DNA from: Centroberyx gerrardi
Lineage: Eukaryota > Chordata > Actinopteri > Beryciformes > Berycidae
Length of the DNA stretch: 64,000 bases
NCBI RefSeq assembly: GCF_048128805.1
Contig: NC_136005.1
Location: 20,490,760-20,554,759, forward strand
Reading direction: 5' to 3'
The first letter of the stretch is position 1. Each line of letters opens with the position of its first letter. Shown in pieces: positions 38,201 to 50,777 of the stretch. The notes below the pieces were generated by a model. It was given only the letters and a program-made list of their open reading frames with translations, made no database searches and was not told the origin of the DNA. A program made the position numbers and the translations under genes.

Positions 38201-40244
38201 CAATATATACTTAAAAAAAAACTATGGGAATAATTAACTGACAAAATAAGTTGTACATGACTGAAACAATGTGTACTCAGACACAAATGCGTAAAACAAA
38301 ACTTTCAAAGTTATTGATTCTAGTAAGTAAGCTAACTAGCAGTGGTATTAGCCTTATTTGCCAAGTTGGTGAATGCCACCTCAATCTCCAGAAAACTCAG
38401 AATAGCTGTAAATAAATAAGCACTTTAATATTAAGTGCAGTGTCAATATATTAGAGAGTTTCATGATGAGAGAAAGAAATGGATGAGTTGGCTATGGATT
38501 TCTGCATTAAATCCTTGCTATCAGTCCCCCAAATTTTCAAGTTTGTTATATCCATGTTTTTTTTTCCTTTGCTTTACCACACAAAAATGCACATTTAGGG
38601 TTAACACTGGATTTGTTCATTCATTCGTTCATTCGTTCATGTATTTATTCACATTTATTTTGCTGCTGTATGGAAGACACACCAAACTATGACCCAAAAT
38701 GAAGGTGAATACTGTGAGTTTGTGGATAGCATCACCCCTACAGGTTATAATTTTGTAGACTGAGCTGTCCAAACAATATCATGTGGCTTCTGGTTTTGGG
38801 TGTGTTTTTCCATTGATTTTTTCTCAAAGCTGGTCACTGTGCATTAGTGAAACAATCCCCATCACCATGGTAATTCAACACACGTTACATCAAGCTGGTA
38901 ATTTATATGTATAAACTTGTTAAGCCAAGAATGCCCTGAAAGACTAGCCGCGGTGACAGAGAGAGGAGGGAGGCTAAGTGAGGAAAGGGTAGCATGGTAA
39001 TCTTGTCCAAAATAGACCAGGGGGCATGAACTCTACACACAGCCTACACTATAAGAGAGCACAGAGAGATGCCATGGCGTAGAGCCACACACACACACGC
39101 ACACACGCGCGCACACACACACGCACACAAACACATATTCAGGCTTCGAATGAGTTGTCGTAAACAGGAGTTTCTCAGTGGGAGGCGGGGCTCTTGTAAA
39201 CAGGTAGTGTGTCCAGTGGCAATGCAATACGCCTCAGAGAGCACCCTATATAAACCAGCGTAGCCTTACAGTCAAACTTTTGTGTTTCATGTCACAGAAA
39301 GAGAGACACAGGAACAGAGACAGAAACAGGACGAAACTAGGTTACTCTTCTATTATTTCACTATATAAACTCAAAAAGTCTAGGCTATATAAAGATATTA
39401 CTTTACTACCACTGCAATAGTCAAACTCAGTGAAAATGTGGCTGTGGCACAAGTAGGTGTCTATTATAATTAATAGCCTGGCAAATATAGATGACATGCA
39501 AGAGCTTAACCTTGGCCAGAAACGCTATAAGCATTTTTGTAACTGTTGCTGTAGCTACAAGCCTACAACACATGAAGTGCCAACAGGAGTCGCTGGTCAA
39601 GCTGGTGAAGAGGATACATTTCTGTCTTCGGGCCAAAAGACCCCAGACGCAACTTTGGCCAAAAATTGTGCCAGACTAACTTCAACCAATTTCTTGACCT
39701 AGAATTTTCTACCCATTTCCTAAATCTAATCCTAACCTTTGCCATTCCTCATTAGGTAAAGCAATCCCATTCCTGCCTTGCATAATGTTGACCTGGCGCT
39801 ATCTAACTATAGTAGTTTTATTTTACTATAATTTATTTAAATGTAACCACAGTAGGTTCAATTAGCCACGAGGCTAAAATGGAAAGCTATGTGAAAAGCT
39901 GGTGCGATGCCTGACAAGTAAAGAGCCAATGAGATTCCCTGACCGTGAGAAAAATTTAAAAATAAAAAAACAAATCAGTGTCACTAGTAGGTTTCATTCG
40001 CAGGCCTGGTAAATTCAAATCCAAAGCCTATCATTTTAGACATGCTTAAGTGAATTATCTGTCCATAAAATCAGGTTAGTTCACAAAAAATTATTTTGGT
40101 CTTCTTAGATTTTGATCTACAACAGAGTTCATATTGTTAATGATGGCTATTTGGCAATCAGTCTAGCATTACTGTCATTGAACAAGAGGATCAATGATAT
40201 CAGTGTGTGTCTCCACAGAGACAGAGTGAGGTATTTAACAGCTA

Positions 40245-40760
40245 AACCCCCCCAAGACAGGAGACAAATTGACCGCACACATTGTAGGCATGTACACACG
40301 CATGGCACACACACACACATACAGATACACACACAAAGAAGCCCCCTAGACAGGAGACAAATTAACCACTTCCCACAGAGCAATTCACAAGGGAGCTGGG
40401 GACAGTAAACGGCAAATGATCAATATTGCCTTCTTCAGGCAAGCCCACACAATATTAGCTCCACACATAGGCACATACACCGCAAAAGTGTCTAGGGGGC
40501 AGTATATCAATCCCTAGCATAAATGTCATATTTTAAGACCAAATGGGTGTAGAATTCTCCTTGATTTCGGCGCTCCCCTGTGATTGTGGAAGTCCTTGTG
40601 GTTGCGATGCTCTTGTCTAGATGAGACAAGTGGCTTTCTTCCCCCTCCTCTTTTTTCTCCTCTTTAACTCTGAAGCTACAATGACAGGAGACAAACTAGC
40701 TATTTCCCCCAGAGCAACTCACCGGGGACAGCAGAAAATGAACTGCCCCAGATCAATACT
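40245..40760. repeat. Three local copies of a GACAGGAGACAAA motif
   Basis: A partial copy (about 40245-40275) and two fuller copies (about 40340-40430 and 40681-40760) share GACAGGAGACAAA, a CCCACAGAGCAA-like block, GGGGACAG and a GATCAATA end. They look like an old local duplication. Confidence 0.6.
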
Positions 40761-40782
40761 GTACTCTCTCTCACAGTCACTC

Positions 40783-40815
40783 TCTCCTCCCCTCCCCTCC
40801 CCTCCCCTCCCCTCC
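40783..40815 (+). repeat. (CCCCT)n microsatellite
   Basis: Six CTCCC/CCCCT units followed directly by a CA repeat. Confidence 0.85.
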
Positions 40816-43800
40816 ACACACACACACACACACAGGGGCACACAGCAATGTGTGGGCCACCAGGAGAAAGACAGTTATTTTAGGAGTCATCATTTCAGTT
40901 AGTGAAACAGGAGGAACAACAGTGGGTTTGTGTGTATATGCTTGCATGTGCGTTATGTCAGAAAGACGGGAGTGTGTGAGTGTGTTAATGTATTTAACAA
41001 ATACTCAGATGTCCAACCACAAGTGAGAATTGTGGAGATTGGTGAAAACACAGGTATCCCATCCAGAACGGTCACTAGCTACTTTTACATGCAAGGAGTA
41101 CCCTAAGGTCATATCTGGGCTAAGCTGTGATACCCTGCAACTGAGTATCCCTGAACATCCCTGTTGCTATGAATAAACCACTTAACTTATAGTGTCCTGC
41201 CCAGAGATGAAACGGTCCACCCACAGAAAAGTATGAAAAGGTGCAGCCGCCAGCTACTCCCTCCCTCTTTAACTGAGCGATAGTGGGTTACTTTAAAATA
41301 GGAGCAATTAAGATCCAATAGTGATATTAAGTACTGTTTTTGTTGTACCATTTTGTTGACACCAGAACGTAGGCATAATGTTCTGTGAGTCTGAGTTTGT
41401 GCAAGTGAAATGAGTAAGATGTTTACAAGCGACAGTAGCCGATATAATATTGAAGTAAGCCAGGCATCTTTACCAGGTTTCTCATAATCAAGAGTATGAA
41501 CTTACCCAGGTTATTCTAACCAAGGTCTGACATATGACCCAAAACAAGGTTATTTGAGTAACCGGGTTAAGAATGGAACATCACAAAGAAAAACTCCAGT
41601 CACCAGTATATGGTTAAATGTTGCGTTTAAGTCTAAAATATGGTTTCAAAGGTCGTAAAAATATGTCTGTTTCTCTTTGCATGCCTCTTCTAGTGAGAAA
41701 TTTCCCTGGTTGTGCTCATATTTTACTGCTTTTTCATTTTGGTTTGACTCTTCTGGCTTATTTGAGGATGAAATTGGTCTTAAACTTTATTTGAACTGGA
41801 ATTATTGGTGTTAAAAAGTTTTTACGTTTAACTTACAGAAACATGCAGTCATGCTATTTTTATGGTTTGCACTTTTGTTTTCCCTCAGATATAAAAAGGG
41901 ATTTTTTTTCAATCATAATTGTCGTCATTCAGATTTTGCTCAAAACATCATGCCAATATTGAACTGTGAACCCAGTATTGTGTATCAAACCAAACCGTAA
42001 GCTGAATGTATCTTTAAATCACTAATAACCACTGAGAGAGATGTTGACACACTTCCTTACACACAAAAGCTGTGTAAGTGTTAAAGAGAGGTTTTAATTA
42101 ATCTCCTTTTTTGATCTTTGGGTTAGGTTAGGGTTGGACTTGCACAGTCTTTAAAAGGTGATGACACATGGGGAACTTTTTGAGGTGAAAATAGGCAATG
42201 TGGCCTTCAGTGGGGAACTGACAAATGAGACAAAATACTGTTGGCAAAATTCCCATCTGCAGTGCCTTAAAATGTTGCCCGTGTCATCACCTGTGGTCCA
42301 AAGTTCTCTTGTAGGAGAGGAGAAAAAGAAATAAAGGTTTCGCACAACTAGAAAAACACTGAACTCTTAAAAACACACAAGGCTGCAAGTTGTTTAAGAG
42401 GCCTACACAAAAGCACACCTCATTTGTATGGGTGTGTCACATGAACCTTTCTCTCAATTTTGGGAAAAGTGAGGGGCTATCTCAGCTCTGTTCTGATGAA
42501 GGGTAGAGGTTCACCAATTGCTCAGGTTGCTGAGCCAGCAGTACACATGTGCAGAGCCCCCTCTGCAGCTCACTGGCAGGAATGCAAGCAGTATGATCTG
42601 TCTGTGACATGTCTGTGTGTGTGTCTGTGCCTTTGAGTGTGCGCATATATGATTTCTGAATCTGGCTGTACATCCTGACCCAGTCACAGGTGTGTATAAA
42701 TAGTAATGAACCCTGATTTGAGTTCTCTGGCCAGGTCCCTGCCAACCCAATCATACTCCCCCTCAAGACCTGATGGAATAGAGACCAGTGGCCTCCTCTG
42801 ACCACTCAGTGCCGACATGCTGTAGTTTACTGTCAGTGATTGTGGGACCACAGTTGAACCATTATTAGTGACAGCAGACACTAACAACCACCAGCCAGGC
42901 TACGGGGCAAAATGATGCAGCAATAAATTGTGATTTTTTTTGTGATTTGTTGTTTTGTTGACTTGACATTTCAAAGTTAATGAATGAAACTCCATGTGAT
43001 AGATGTTCTATCAAATCACGTCTTGGAAAATGAATGAAGTATTATTGACTGGCATTTTTCTGCCCATAGTGATATCTACTGCAGTTAAATGGATAACAAA
43101 AAGGATAATAAGGAGAGTAGAATAATGAATTACAATACATTATAGCGCTGAATTGCAATTGTTAGTGTATTGCAAAACAATGAGAGTTGCCTTATTATCC
43201 GACAGTGTAATGTTCAAAAAAAGTATTGCGACTCCTGTAACATTGTGTATCAATTTATTCTGTTAGAATGTAGGGTCACAGTATTTAACCTCCATTACTA
43301 CACCTAAGACTACAAACAAATCCATCATCATTGTTTTGACGTGTAGTACCAGTTATTTATATCATAACTAATGCTTACAGCCCAAGTAGGACACCTATTA
43401 CTGCTAACTCCCCTCTGCCATCCATGCCAACCCTGCTGGCTTGACCGCTGCTGGCAAAGACCCCAGCTTCCAGTGCCAATGTTGCCATACCAAAATGGTA
43501 ACACCACCACTACCACAAATGCCAACACTACTAATACCAACACACTGCCAGTCGCATCAAAGCCCCAGCCACTGTACTGTAAATCACACGTGCCATTACA
43601 ATCAGGCGTGCAAGAGAAAGTGAGCCACTCGATGCTGCAATCACTGTGCGTAATGTGCTTACACCAACAGCATGACACACACGTGCATACAGCGCAGCCA
43701 CACAGATAAGCACAAACACACTTCTGCACAGACACCCCCGCCCATCCCCATCCCATACACACACAGAGTTGAGGACTCAATTACTCTGCTTCTGTTCAGA

Positions 43801-45269
43801 GCAAATCTCACTAATTAAATAGGTTAAGCATTAATTATTCAGCCAGAGAGAGACCCTCCACAAGGGGAGAGGAGAAGAGGAGGGTACTGAAGGAAAATGG
43901 AGGGTGGAGGGGGGGATTCTGCCTGGGCCATATAACAATCCCCACCCAGCACGGCTAATCAATACAGCCCTGCTGGAATTAGCAGTTATCTTAAAGCCCT
44001 TTAACAAGAGCACGCTGACTGACAAACACAAACAATCATCCATTATTAAATACCACACACAACCAAGGCCCTAGGACAGGAGGGAGGGTGGGAGGGACGG
44101 AGGAAAATGTTGCAGTTGTATGTTTGTGTGTGGTGATGGGGGGTGGGCATGGGAAGGGGGGGGGGGGGGTTAGAGGATAAACGGAGGAGTTAAGTGAGAT
44201 TGAGGGAAGGGGAGTAACATAGTTGAATGAAATGGAGAATGGGAAAAAATGGAAGAGGGATGGAGAGAGGTTGACAGGACCAATCTATCATTGAGTTTAC
44301 ACCTGTCTATCATGTCTCTGCCGAAGAATCTGTCCCATACTGGTTCCCACCATTGACAACATTATTCCTGATGGTTAAATGCAGGGGACACCTGTAGGGA
44401 GGGATGGCAACGGGGAGGTTCTGGTGGATTTAGGGAGCCCACCCTTGGCATGGAAGACCAATAGGAGTTTGGAGCGCGAGCAGGGAGGTCAGGGGCTCAA
44501 GGGAAAGTCCGGTGTTCAGCTGGAGGGTTTGCATGCCAATCATGGCTGGAAGCACACGGTCAAATAGCTGGGGGGCCCAAGAGACTGGACAAAACTTAAC
44601 TGCCCCTATGGGAGGTACAGAAGAGCATGGGGAGGGAGGGGGGGGGGGCGGCGATGAGGAGAGCCAAGGAGGCACTTAGGTGGGTGGGGAGTAGTAGGAT
44701 AGGGAATGGTGGGGGGATCGGGGGTCACTGAATAACTCCACAAGACCAGAATAGACTTGGGGTTCGGGTGTCCAGGCCGGTATGACTGAAATGGAAAGTT
44801 GGAAAGGCTGAAAAAATGTCAAGGAGATTAGGGGTCAGGTTTCCCCTCAGCCTGGTGCCTAGACCTGGAGCCTGGCTCTACGGTTTGGACAGAGGGCCAG
44901 GTGGAGCAGACAGGATGGGGAGGGCAGAGGACTGAGAAAACTGAGAGAGTGTGAGAGAGATCTGGGCTCATACTCATAAAACCTGAGTACTGAGCTAGAA
45001 AGGCTGGTCAGGTCACATGACCATACAAAATTCACTAACATTATATGAATATGGGCCTTGGCCCCGGCATGGCTCCGCCAGCCGAACAGGACTTGCAGCC
45101 AACCCATCAATTAGGAGAATACGTTCACTCCCTCTGGCCAGGGAAGAAATAGGGAAACAGAGTGAGGGGGTGGGTGAGGGATTGCAGAATGTGATTATGC
45201 AGATGTAAGGCCAGAAAGAGGGATAGTAAAGAGAGAGGAGGGAAGGTGTTGAAAATAGCCCGTGCCCTG

Positions 45270-45270
<1 letters not shown>

Positions 45271-45312
<42 letters not shown>
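45271..45312 (+). repeat. (GT)n microsatellite
   Basis: Pure GT array of about 42 bases in zc3h3 intron 3. Confidence 0.9.
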
Positions 45313-45313
<1 letters not shown>

Positions 45314-45435
45314 TCAGAGTGGATGGCCCTGACCTCTATAGATTTAACACAACAACACAAGTCCCTGTCGATCCCACAGATGGCATAACAGACCCTGTCT
45401 CACATCTCTGTAGATGAACCCTGAACCCTTTAGAT

Positions 45436-45501
45436 CAGTGGTCCAGAATACTGCCGTTTTTCTGTTCTCTGGACCCTGAGGACCAGATTTGAGGATTGCT
45501 G
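45436..45501. mobile_element. 66-bp hAT-like mini-MITE
   Basis: Starts CAGTGGTCCAGAA and ends GAGGATTGCTG, with the 8 bases CTTTAGAT exactly duplicated on both sides (45428-45435 and 45502-45509). The interior (ACTGCCGTTTTTCTGTTCTC, GACCCTGAGGACCAG) is related to the element at 54579. Confidence 0.65.
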
Positions 45502-46226
45502 CTTTAGATTAATCTACAGTTCAAATTCGCCTCTGTGAAGATAGTAAAGAGGTCTCCGTCTCAATCCCTTAAGAGGAAGATTGTTTGATGTGATGAGATT
45601 GTGCAGGGCAATTCTTCAACCTCCTAAAGACCCCAAAAAGACCCTGAAGCTCTATTAAACCACCCCCATGTCACCAGTCCTCAACACCATGCCCAGTGCC
45701 CAGCTAACCCAGCCCCAGCCATGATGACCACCCCCCCAGTCAGTTATCCAATCCCCGCTGGACCATGTGTCCCTGCATGTGGGGAGGGAGGCCCCATAAT
45801 TAACATACCAGGCGCTCCTCAGACTCTTTGCTCCTCTTCCCACGTAAACGGCAAACCCCCGTGATTATTATGGTAACACATCAGTGTGTGCAGACATATG
45901 GAAGGGAGCAGGGCGGGATAGAGTTACTGTCATAGGCCAGGGGGTACAGCAGGGTGTGGGGGTGGGTGGCGGTGCCAGCATGCTCTCTAACTGACAAAAG
46001 GTGGAGATTTATGGAGTAGCTCCTAATGACCCCTGACTGTCCCCTCTCCTTTACCATAACAGACATAGCTTTACATAATGCAACAAGACCCAAAAACACT
46101 GGATTGGCTTACACTGATGAGCAAAAGTGGAAAAACAGTTCAAGAATGATCAGCGGTCAAAAGGGGTGCAAGTGAGTAGAGCTTAAAATATGTTCAATAT
46201 TTGAACCGCAATTTATCAGTGTAGGC

Positions 46227-47229
46227 TAGGGATGCCGCGATCGATCGGCCAGCAATCGGAATCGGCCGATATTCAGTATAAATATGAAACTGGAGAATTC
46301 CGATAATGCTTTATAGTCGCCGACTGCAAAAACTGATCGATGACGCAAAACACGTGAGCCATTTCTCAGCGGAGTTGGTGTCATTGTCACATGCTAACTC
46401 ACCTCAAAACACGTCGGCGGTGTGGAACTTTTACAAAGTGTGTGAGACAGATGCAACACAGGCCATCTGTAATGTATGCCAGAACAAAATACCTCATGGG
46501 GGAAGCAAGGTGAAAAATTTCAACACAACAAATTTAATACGGCACTTTAAGTCGCATCACCCAGCGGAGCATGGCGAGTTCCTTAAGCTGACAGCGGAGA
46601 GTGAATAAAAAAAAACATGGACAACCAGTAACGTCACAGTCCGTCACGCCCGCTACTTCCCCTCATTTAATTCTCTGCTTATTTAATGCATCAATTCATC
46701 GCATGCCATGTGCGTTTGTTTACATAATGGTCTGCACTCTGCACGCTGTCCGCGGTGCTGAACTGGACGATGGTCGAGACCCTAACAGCGGAGAGGCAAC
46801 TGAAAAGTCTCATTTCTCTCTCTCTTAAGAACATTCACTTATACAAAAACAAAGACTGAAACGGATATATATCTTCGGAGGGTGTCTCCATTTATTTAAC
46901 TCGACTGAACAACACAGGCAAGTGGCAACAGTCTGAGTCTTGTGCTTCGGTTATCTCACTAAATCATGTTGCGCTACCTAGAACGCACATGGTTTTGTTT
47001 ACATAATGATCAAGTAAATATTGAGGTAGAAAAAAAGAAAATGTGGATACTTTTTAACCAGGACTCAATTTGATGGATGAAATGTATGTAAAATGGAAAC
47101 TGTTAGACCTATAATACTGCTATACCAGCTGCTATAACAAAACAAAAAAACTATCGGTATGGCCGATCGGTATCGGCAGATATGGCTCATAGACGATCGG
47201 CGGCAAAAAACGTTATCGGGGCATCCCTA
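46227..47229 (+). mobile_element. Non-autonomous hAT element with BED-finger ORF
   Basis: Terminal inverted repeats start TAGGGATGCCGCGAT (left) and TAGGGATGCCCCGAT (right, inverted). The 8 bases GTGTAGGC are exactly duplicated at 46219-46226 and 47230-47237. The interior is rich in ATCGGCCGAT-type words at both ends and has one short transposase fragment. At 1003 bases it is much shorter than an active hAT, so the catalytic part has been deleted. Confidence 0.9.
46306..46608 (+). pseudogene. BED-type zinc finger fragment of a hAT transposase
   Basis: A 100-residue frame containing SAVWNFYKV, a C-x2-C pair (ICNVC) and a later HFKSHH, i.e. the Cys2-His2 pattern of a BED finger (NTTNLIRHFKSHHP). 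This is the DNA-binding N-terminus of a ZBED-like hAT transposase. A stop follows directly and no catalytic domain is found before the right end of the element, so it is a truncated remnant. Similar fragments are often mispredicted as ZBED genes. Confidence 0.8.
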
Positions 47230-48709
47230 GTGTAGGCTAAGTGCTGAAAACACTGTCAAATCAAAAGAAAGTGGACCAGCAAATTACCTACATTACCTTC
47301 TCCAAATAAATTACACACTACCATGGCACAAGACAACATCATGAAGAATTAGGCATTTGCTTGTTTAAATATTGGTAAATTAGATTATGGTTTAGATTCA
47401 GTGGCCATAACCTATAGCTAAAGATGGCAACACCCCTTCCCCCAGCCAAGCCAGTTACCACTAAATGACACCCGCCTTGCCTGCCATGTGTTCTCAAATA
47501 ATTAGTAGGGCTCTGCCTGCGTCCTGTTAGGTTTCTGATTTATTCAGACAGCCTGGCACATGGGCCACTCCTCTGGATACCAAGAAAACATTTACCCCCT
47601 TAACTGGGAAGGAGTCACAGTAATTTCAGGCTAAAGTTTCTGAACCCAATAGTATTGATTACACATTTCAACACATGCCCCTCAACCCCCTCGTGGATAC
47701 ACGGGATAAAAACACCCTCCGATGACAGCATACAGCACACTCTGATCTCATCCTAAAAGGTTACTCAACAGAACACTGATCCACTGATTTGACAATAAGA
47801 CATTAGGGACATCTAGACCAATCCATAGGACCAAGAATAAAATACTATTTTTCAGCAGTAGTGAAACACTCAGTAGAGCTCTTTGAAACTTTCTCAACAA
47901 AAGTCAGGTTTAGCTAAGTTCAGCGTTAAAAGTGTTTTGTCTGCATCAAGGCCTGGGAGGTTTATCTGCATGTTGATCTCACCCGAGTCTTGTCGATCAG
48001 CACTTCAATTATGGCCAGTTGACAGTTTGATGAGTGTCCAGGGGAAGAGGAGGGGTCTTAGAACGCATATGGGGTGGAGTTACTGATATGGAGATAGGTA
48101 AAGGGGTTTTTAACACTAGCGTGCATGTTCTCTGGGTCCTGAGAGGTTAATAAAATGAGGTTATTAAAATGCTCAATGTTACCGTGACCTGAGGCAGAGA
48201 GCTATACAGAACACCACTTACTGGAGAAACTGAATCATTCACGCAACCTCATAGCCATACTGTTTATATACATATATACAGAGGAAACTGCATGCAGGGG
48301 TTCTTGCTACCTTTTCCTCCCAAACGCATATATACAGACGCATAGACATATACAGAGAAGATACAAAAACGCATATAGACATAAACACACCCTTTCTTTC
48401 TTCCTCTCTTTCTCTGCCTGCCATGACTGTGAAGCATAGTCAGTAATCATTTCATAAATGTTTATTATAATTATTAATCAATCTGGATGTGTGCAATTTG
48501 TTTGTTTGTTTGTGTGTATATGTACAGACGCACATGCATAAATTGTCTTACAGAGCATGTGCGTATGAGACAGATGGAAACAGATACAAAGAGAGAGGAA
48601 GAGATAGAAAGGCACAGACAGAGAGAGAGAGAGGAAGAGATAGGGAAGACAGTGGTCCACCTGTTTGACACAGAGAGCCTGAGAAAGTGCAAAGGAATGA
48701 GCAGAATGC

Positions 48710-48714
<5 letters not shown>

Positions 48715-48757
<43 letters not shown>
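48715..48757 (+). repeat. (GT)n microsatellite
   Basis: Pure GT array of about 43 bases in zc3h3 intron 3. Confidence 0.9.
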
Positions 48758-48760
<3 letters not shown>

Positions 48761-49800
48761 GGGTTTGGGTCCACACAGTCTGAGTGAATGTGTACGTGTG
48801 TGAGTGTCTGTGTGGCGTCCAATTGATAATACTATGGAAGCACTGGGGAATGGCATTTAGAGAACGGTATTTAGAATAACAGCTGATGGGAGAAACACAC
48901 ACACACACCCCCACCACACACACACACATAAAACTATTAAAATCATTTGTGACCAATAAAAGGTATGAAGAAAGATCAGCATACACACATGGGATATTAT
49001 GTGACGCATACAGTTTGCACATAGCAACACCAACTGTGTACTCTGACGTCCAAACAAACAGTGATTTAATGTTCATTCCCCCTATAAGCTGGATGTGTAT
49101 GTCTGTGCTGTGCAAGTGACAGAATGTGGGAGAGAGAGGGGGAGAGGAACAAGGCAGAGGAGGACAAGTGGCCGTGGTGTAAAGGAAAAGTGGGAGAAAC
49201 TGGAGCAAGTGTGAATCAGTGAGTGATGCAAATAAACAAACAAAAATAAACAAACACGCTTTCAGCCAAGCCACAGCCAAAAAAGGCCATAGTGTGCTTC
49301 AGGGTGCAGTTGCACATCGCTGTTGTTGTATGGAAATCTCCCAAGTCCATTTTTTGTCATTTTCATGTTTTCACTTCAATTAGGAATACTGTTCTATGGG
49401 TTGAGAAAATTATCTGACCTCTTGGGCTTATGAAACCCTTTTCAAAGCCCACTGGATAACATCAAAAAGCTTTCCTGAAGCTTTCCTTCATTTCTTGAAA
49501 AACTGACAGTTTGGAGATATGAGGTTTTCATCCGACAGCAACAATGTATGGGTGTGTAGGATTTGTAACATGTCACTGATAACATTTGAGTTTAAAGTAT
49601 TTCTTTGCTGGTGTAGGGTGGGATGTGATTTGATTAGCTAGAACACACCTGGAACACGGGTAAGAGCTCTTACTGTCAGTTCATCTAAATGCATATGGGC
49701 CCACACAACATATGGGGGACTAGTACTATACCTTAACAATTCACTATTAGTGATAATAATCTAAGAATCTAGTCACAGATTAGTCAAAAAAGGGTGCATT

Positions 49801-49918
49801 TGCCCTGCCCAAGTGTCCTTGAGCAAGATACTGAATTGCTGCCATTTCGAGGGGTTTGACCGCCCTGTGGAAGGAGGGAAGTGAAAAGAGAATTTTCCTA
49901 TGGGATCAATAAAGTATC
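49801..49918 (+). mobile_element. SINE 3' fragment
   Basis: Contains CAAGTGTCCTTGAGCAAGAT and ends TGGGATCAATAAAGTATCAC, the typical conserved 3' half of vertebrate tRNA-derived SINEs. The tRNA-like head is missing. Confidence 0.6.
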
Positions 49919-50177
49919 ACATTATTACTACACAAGATTGGAAGGCTATTTGTTTGGGCAGTGCATGTGTGTGTGTGTGTATTTGTTTGTGTGTATGTAT
50001 GTGGCATAACACCACTGGAGAAAGTGGAAAATGTCAGTGAGTGCAGGGCCTTGATGGACAGCATAGCAATGATTTATGGGTGAAATAAATGGGCTCATCG
50101 TCGGCACGGTAACGGGATCCCCAAGGGAGGGGGCTAGGGGGAAGGATTCTTTCGTGGTGGTAATGGGCTCCATGGTT

Positions 50178-50195
50178 GGGGGGGGGGGGGGGGGG
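50178..50195 (+). repeat. Poly-G run
   Basis: Eighteen uninterrupted G, followed by a further G7 run; it could be length-variable or an assembly weak spot. Confidence 0.9.
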
Positions 50196-50333
50196 ATTGG
50201 GGAGGGGGGGTAGTAAGCTGATGCTGACAGAGAGGGAAGAGGGCAGAGCTACCACTGCTGGGCTACTATGTGAACCACTCCTACACCAACGCACAAACAG
50301 GTCAACAATCTGACCCGTGGTGGCCTGAGGTGG

Positions 50334-50370
<37 letters not shown>

Positions 50371-50777
50371 CAGTCCAACAGTAAAAGGGATTGGTCCAGG
50401 ATAATTTACATAAACAGGGCTGGGGACCAACTGACAAACAGCAATAAAACACTAGCCCGTGTACACATCCACCTCTTACCACTAACTCATAGTGATAAGA
50501 GGGAGTAATAGGAGTAGCTCTATCTATGTCAAGAGTCTGTGTTGCTGTACAAATATACCAAATCAAGTCACACAAACTGCTAAATAATTCACCACATGGA
50601 AGAACTGCAACACATTAATACAAGGTAACAGACACAATATAACCCTCTCTATATGCCACCCACCCCGCTCCTGCAGTTTTAGCAATAGGACACCACCAAA
50701 GCAAGCATCTGCACCATGCACACACACTTTCAACCTACAACTGTTTTTTCACCACAAACCAACTTCATCCTCTATGT

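Noticed and set aside
48474..49280. Minus-strand 268-codon frame
   Set aside because: Built largely from CA/GT microsatellites; the composition (His-Thr and Cys-Val runs) is not that of a real protein.
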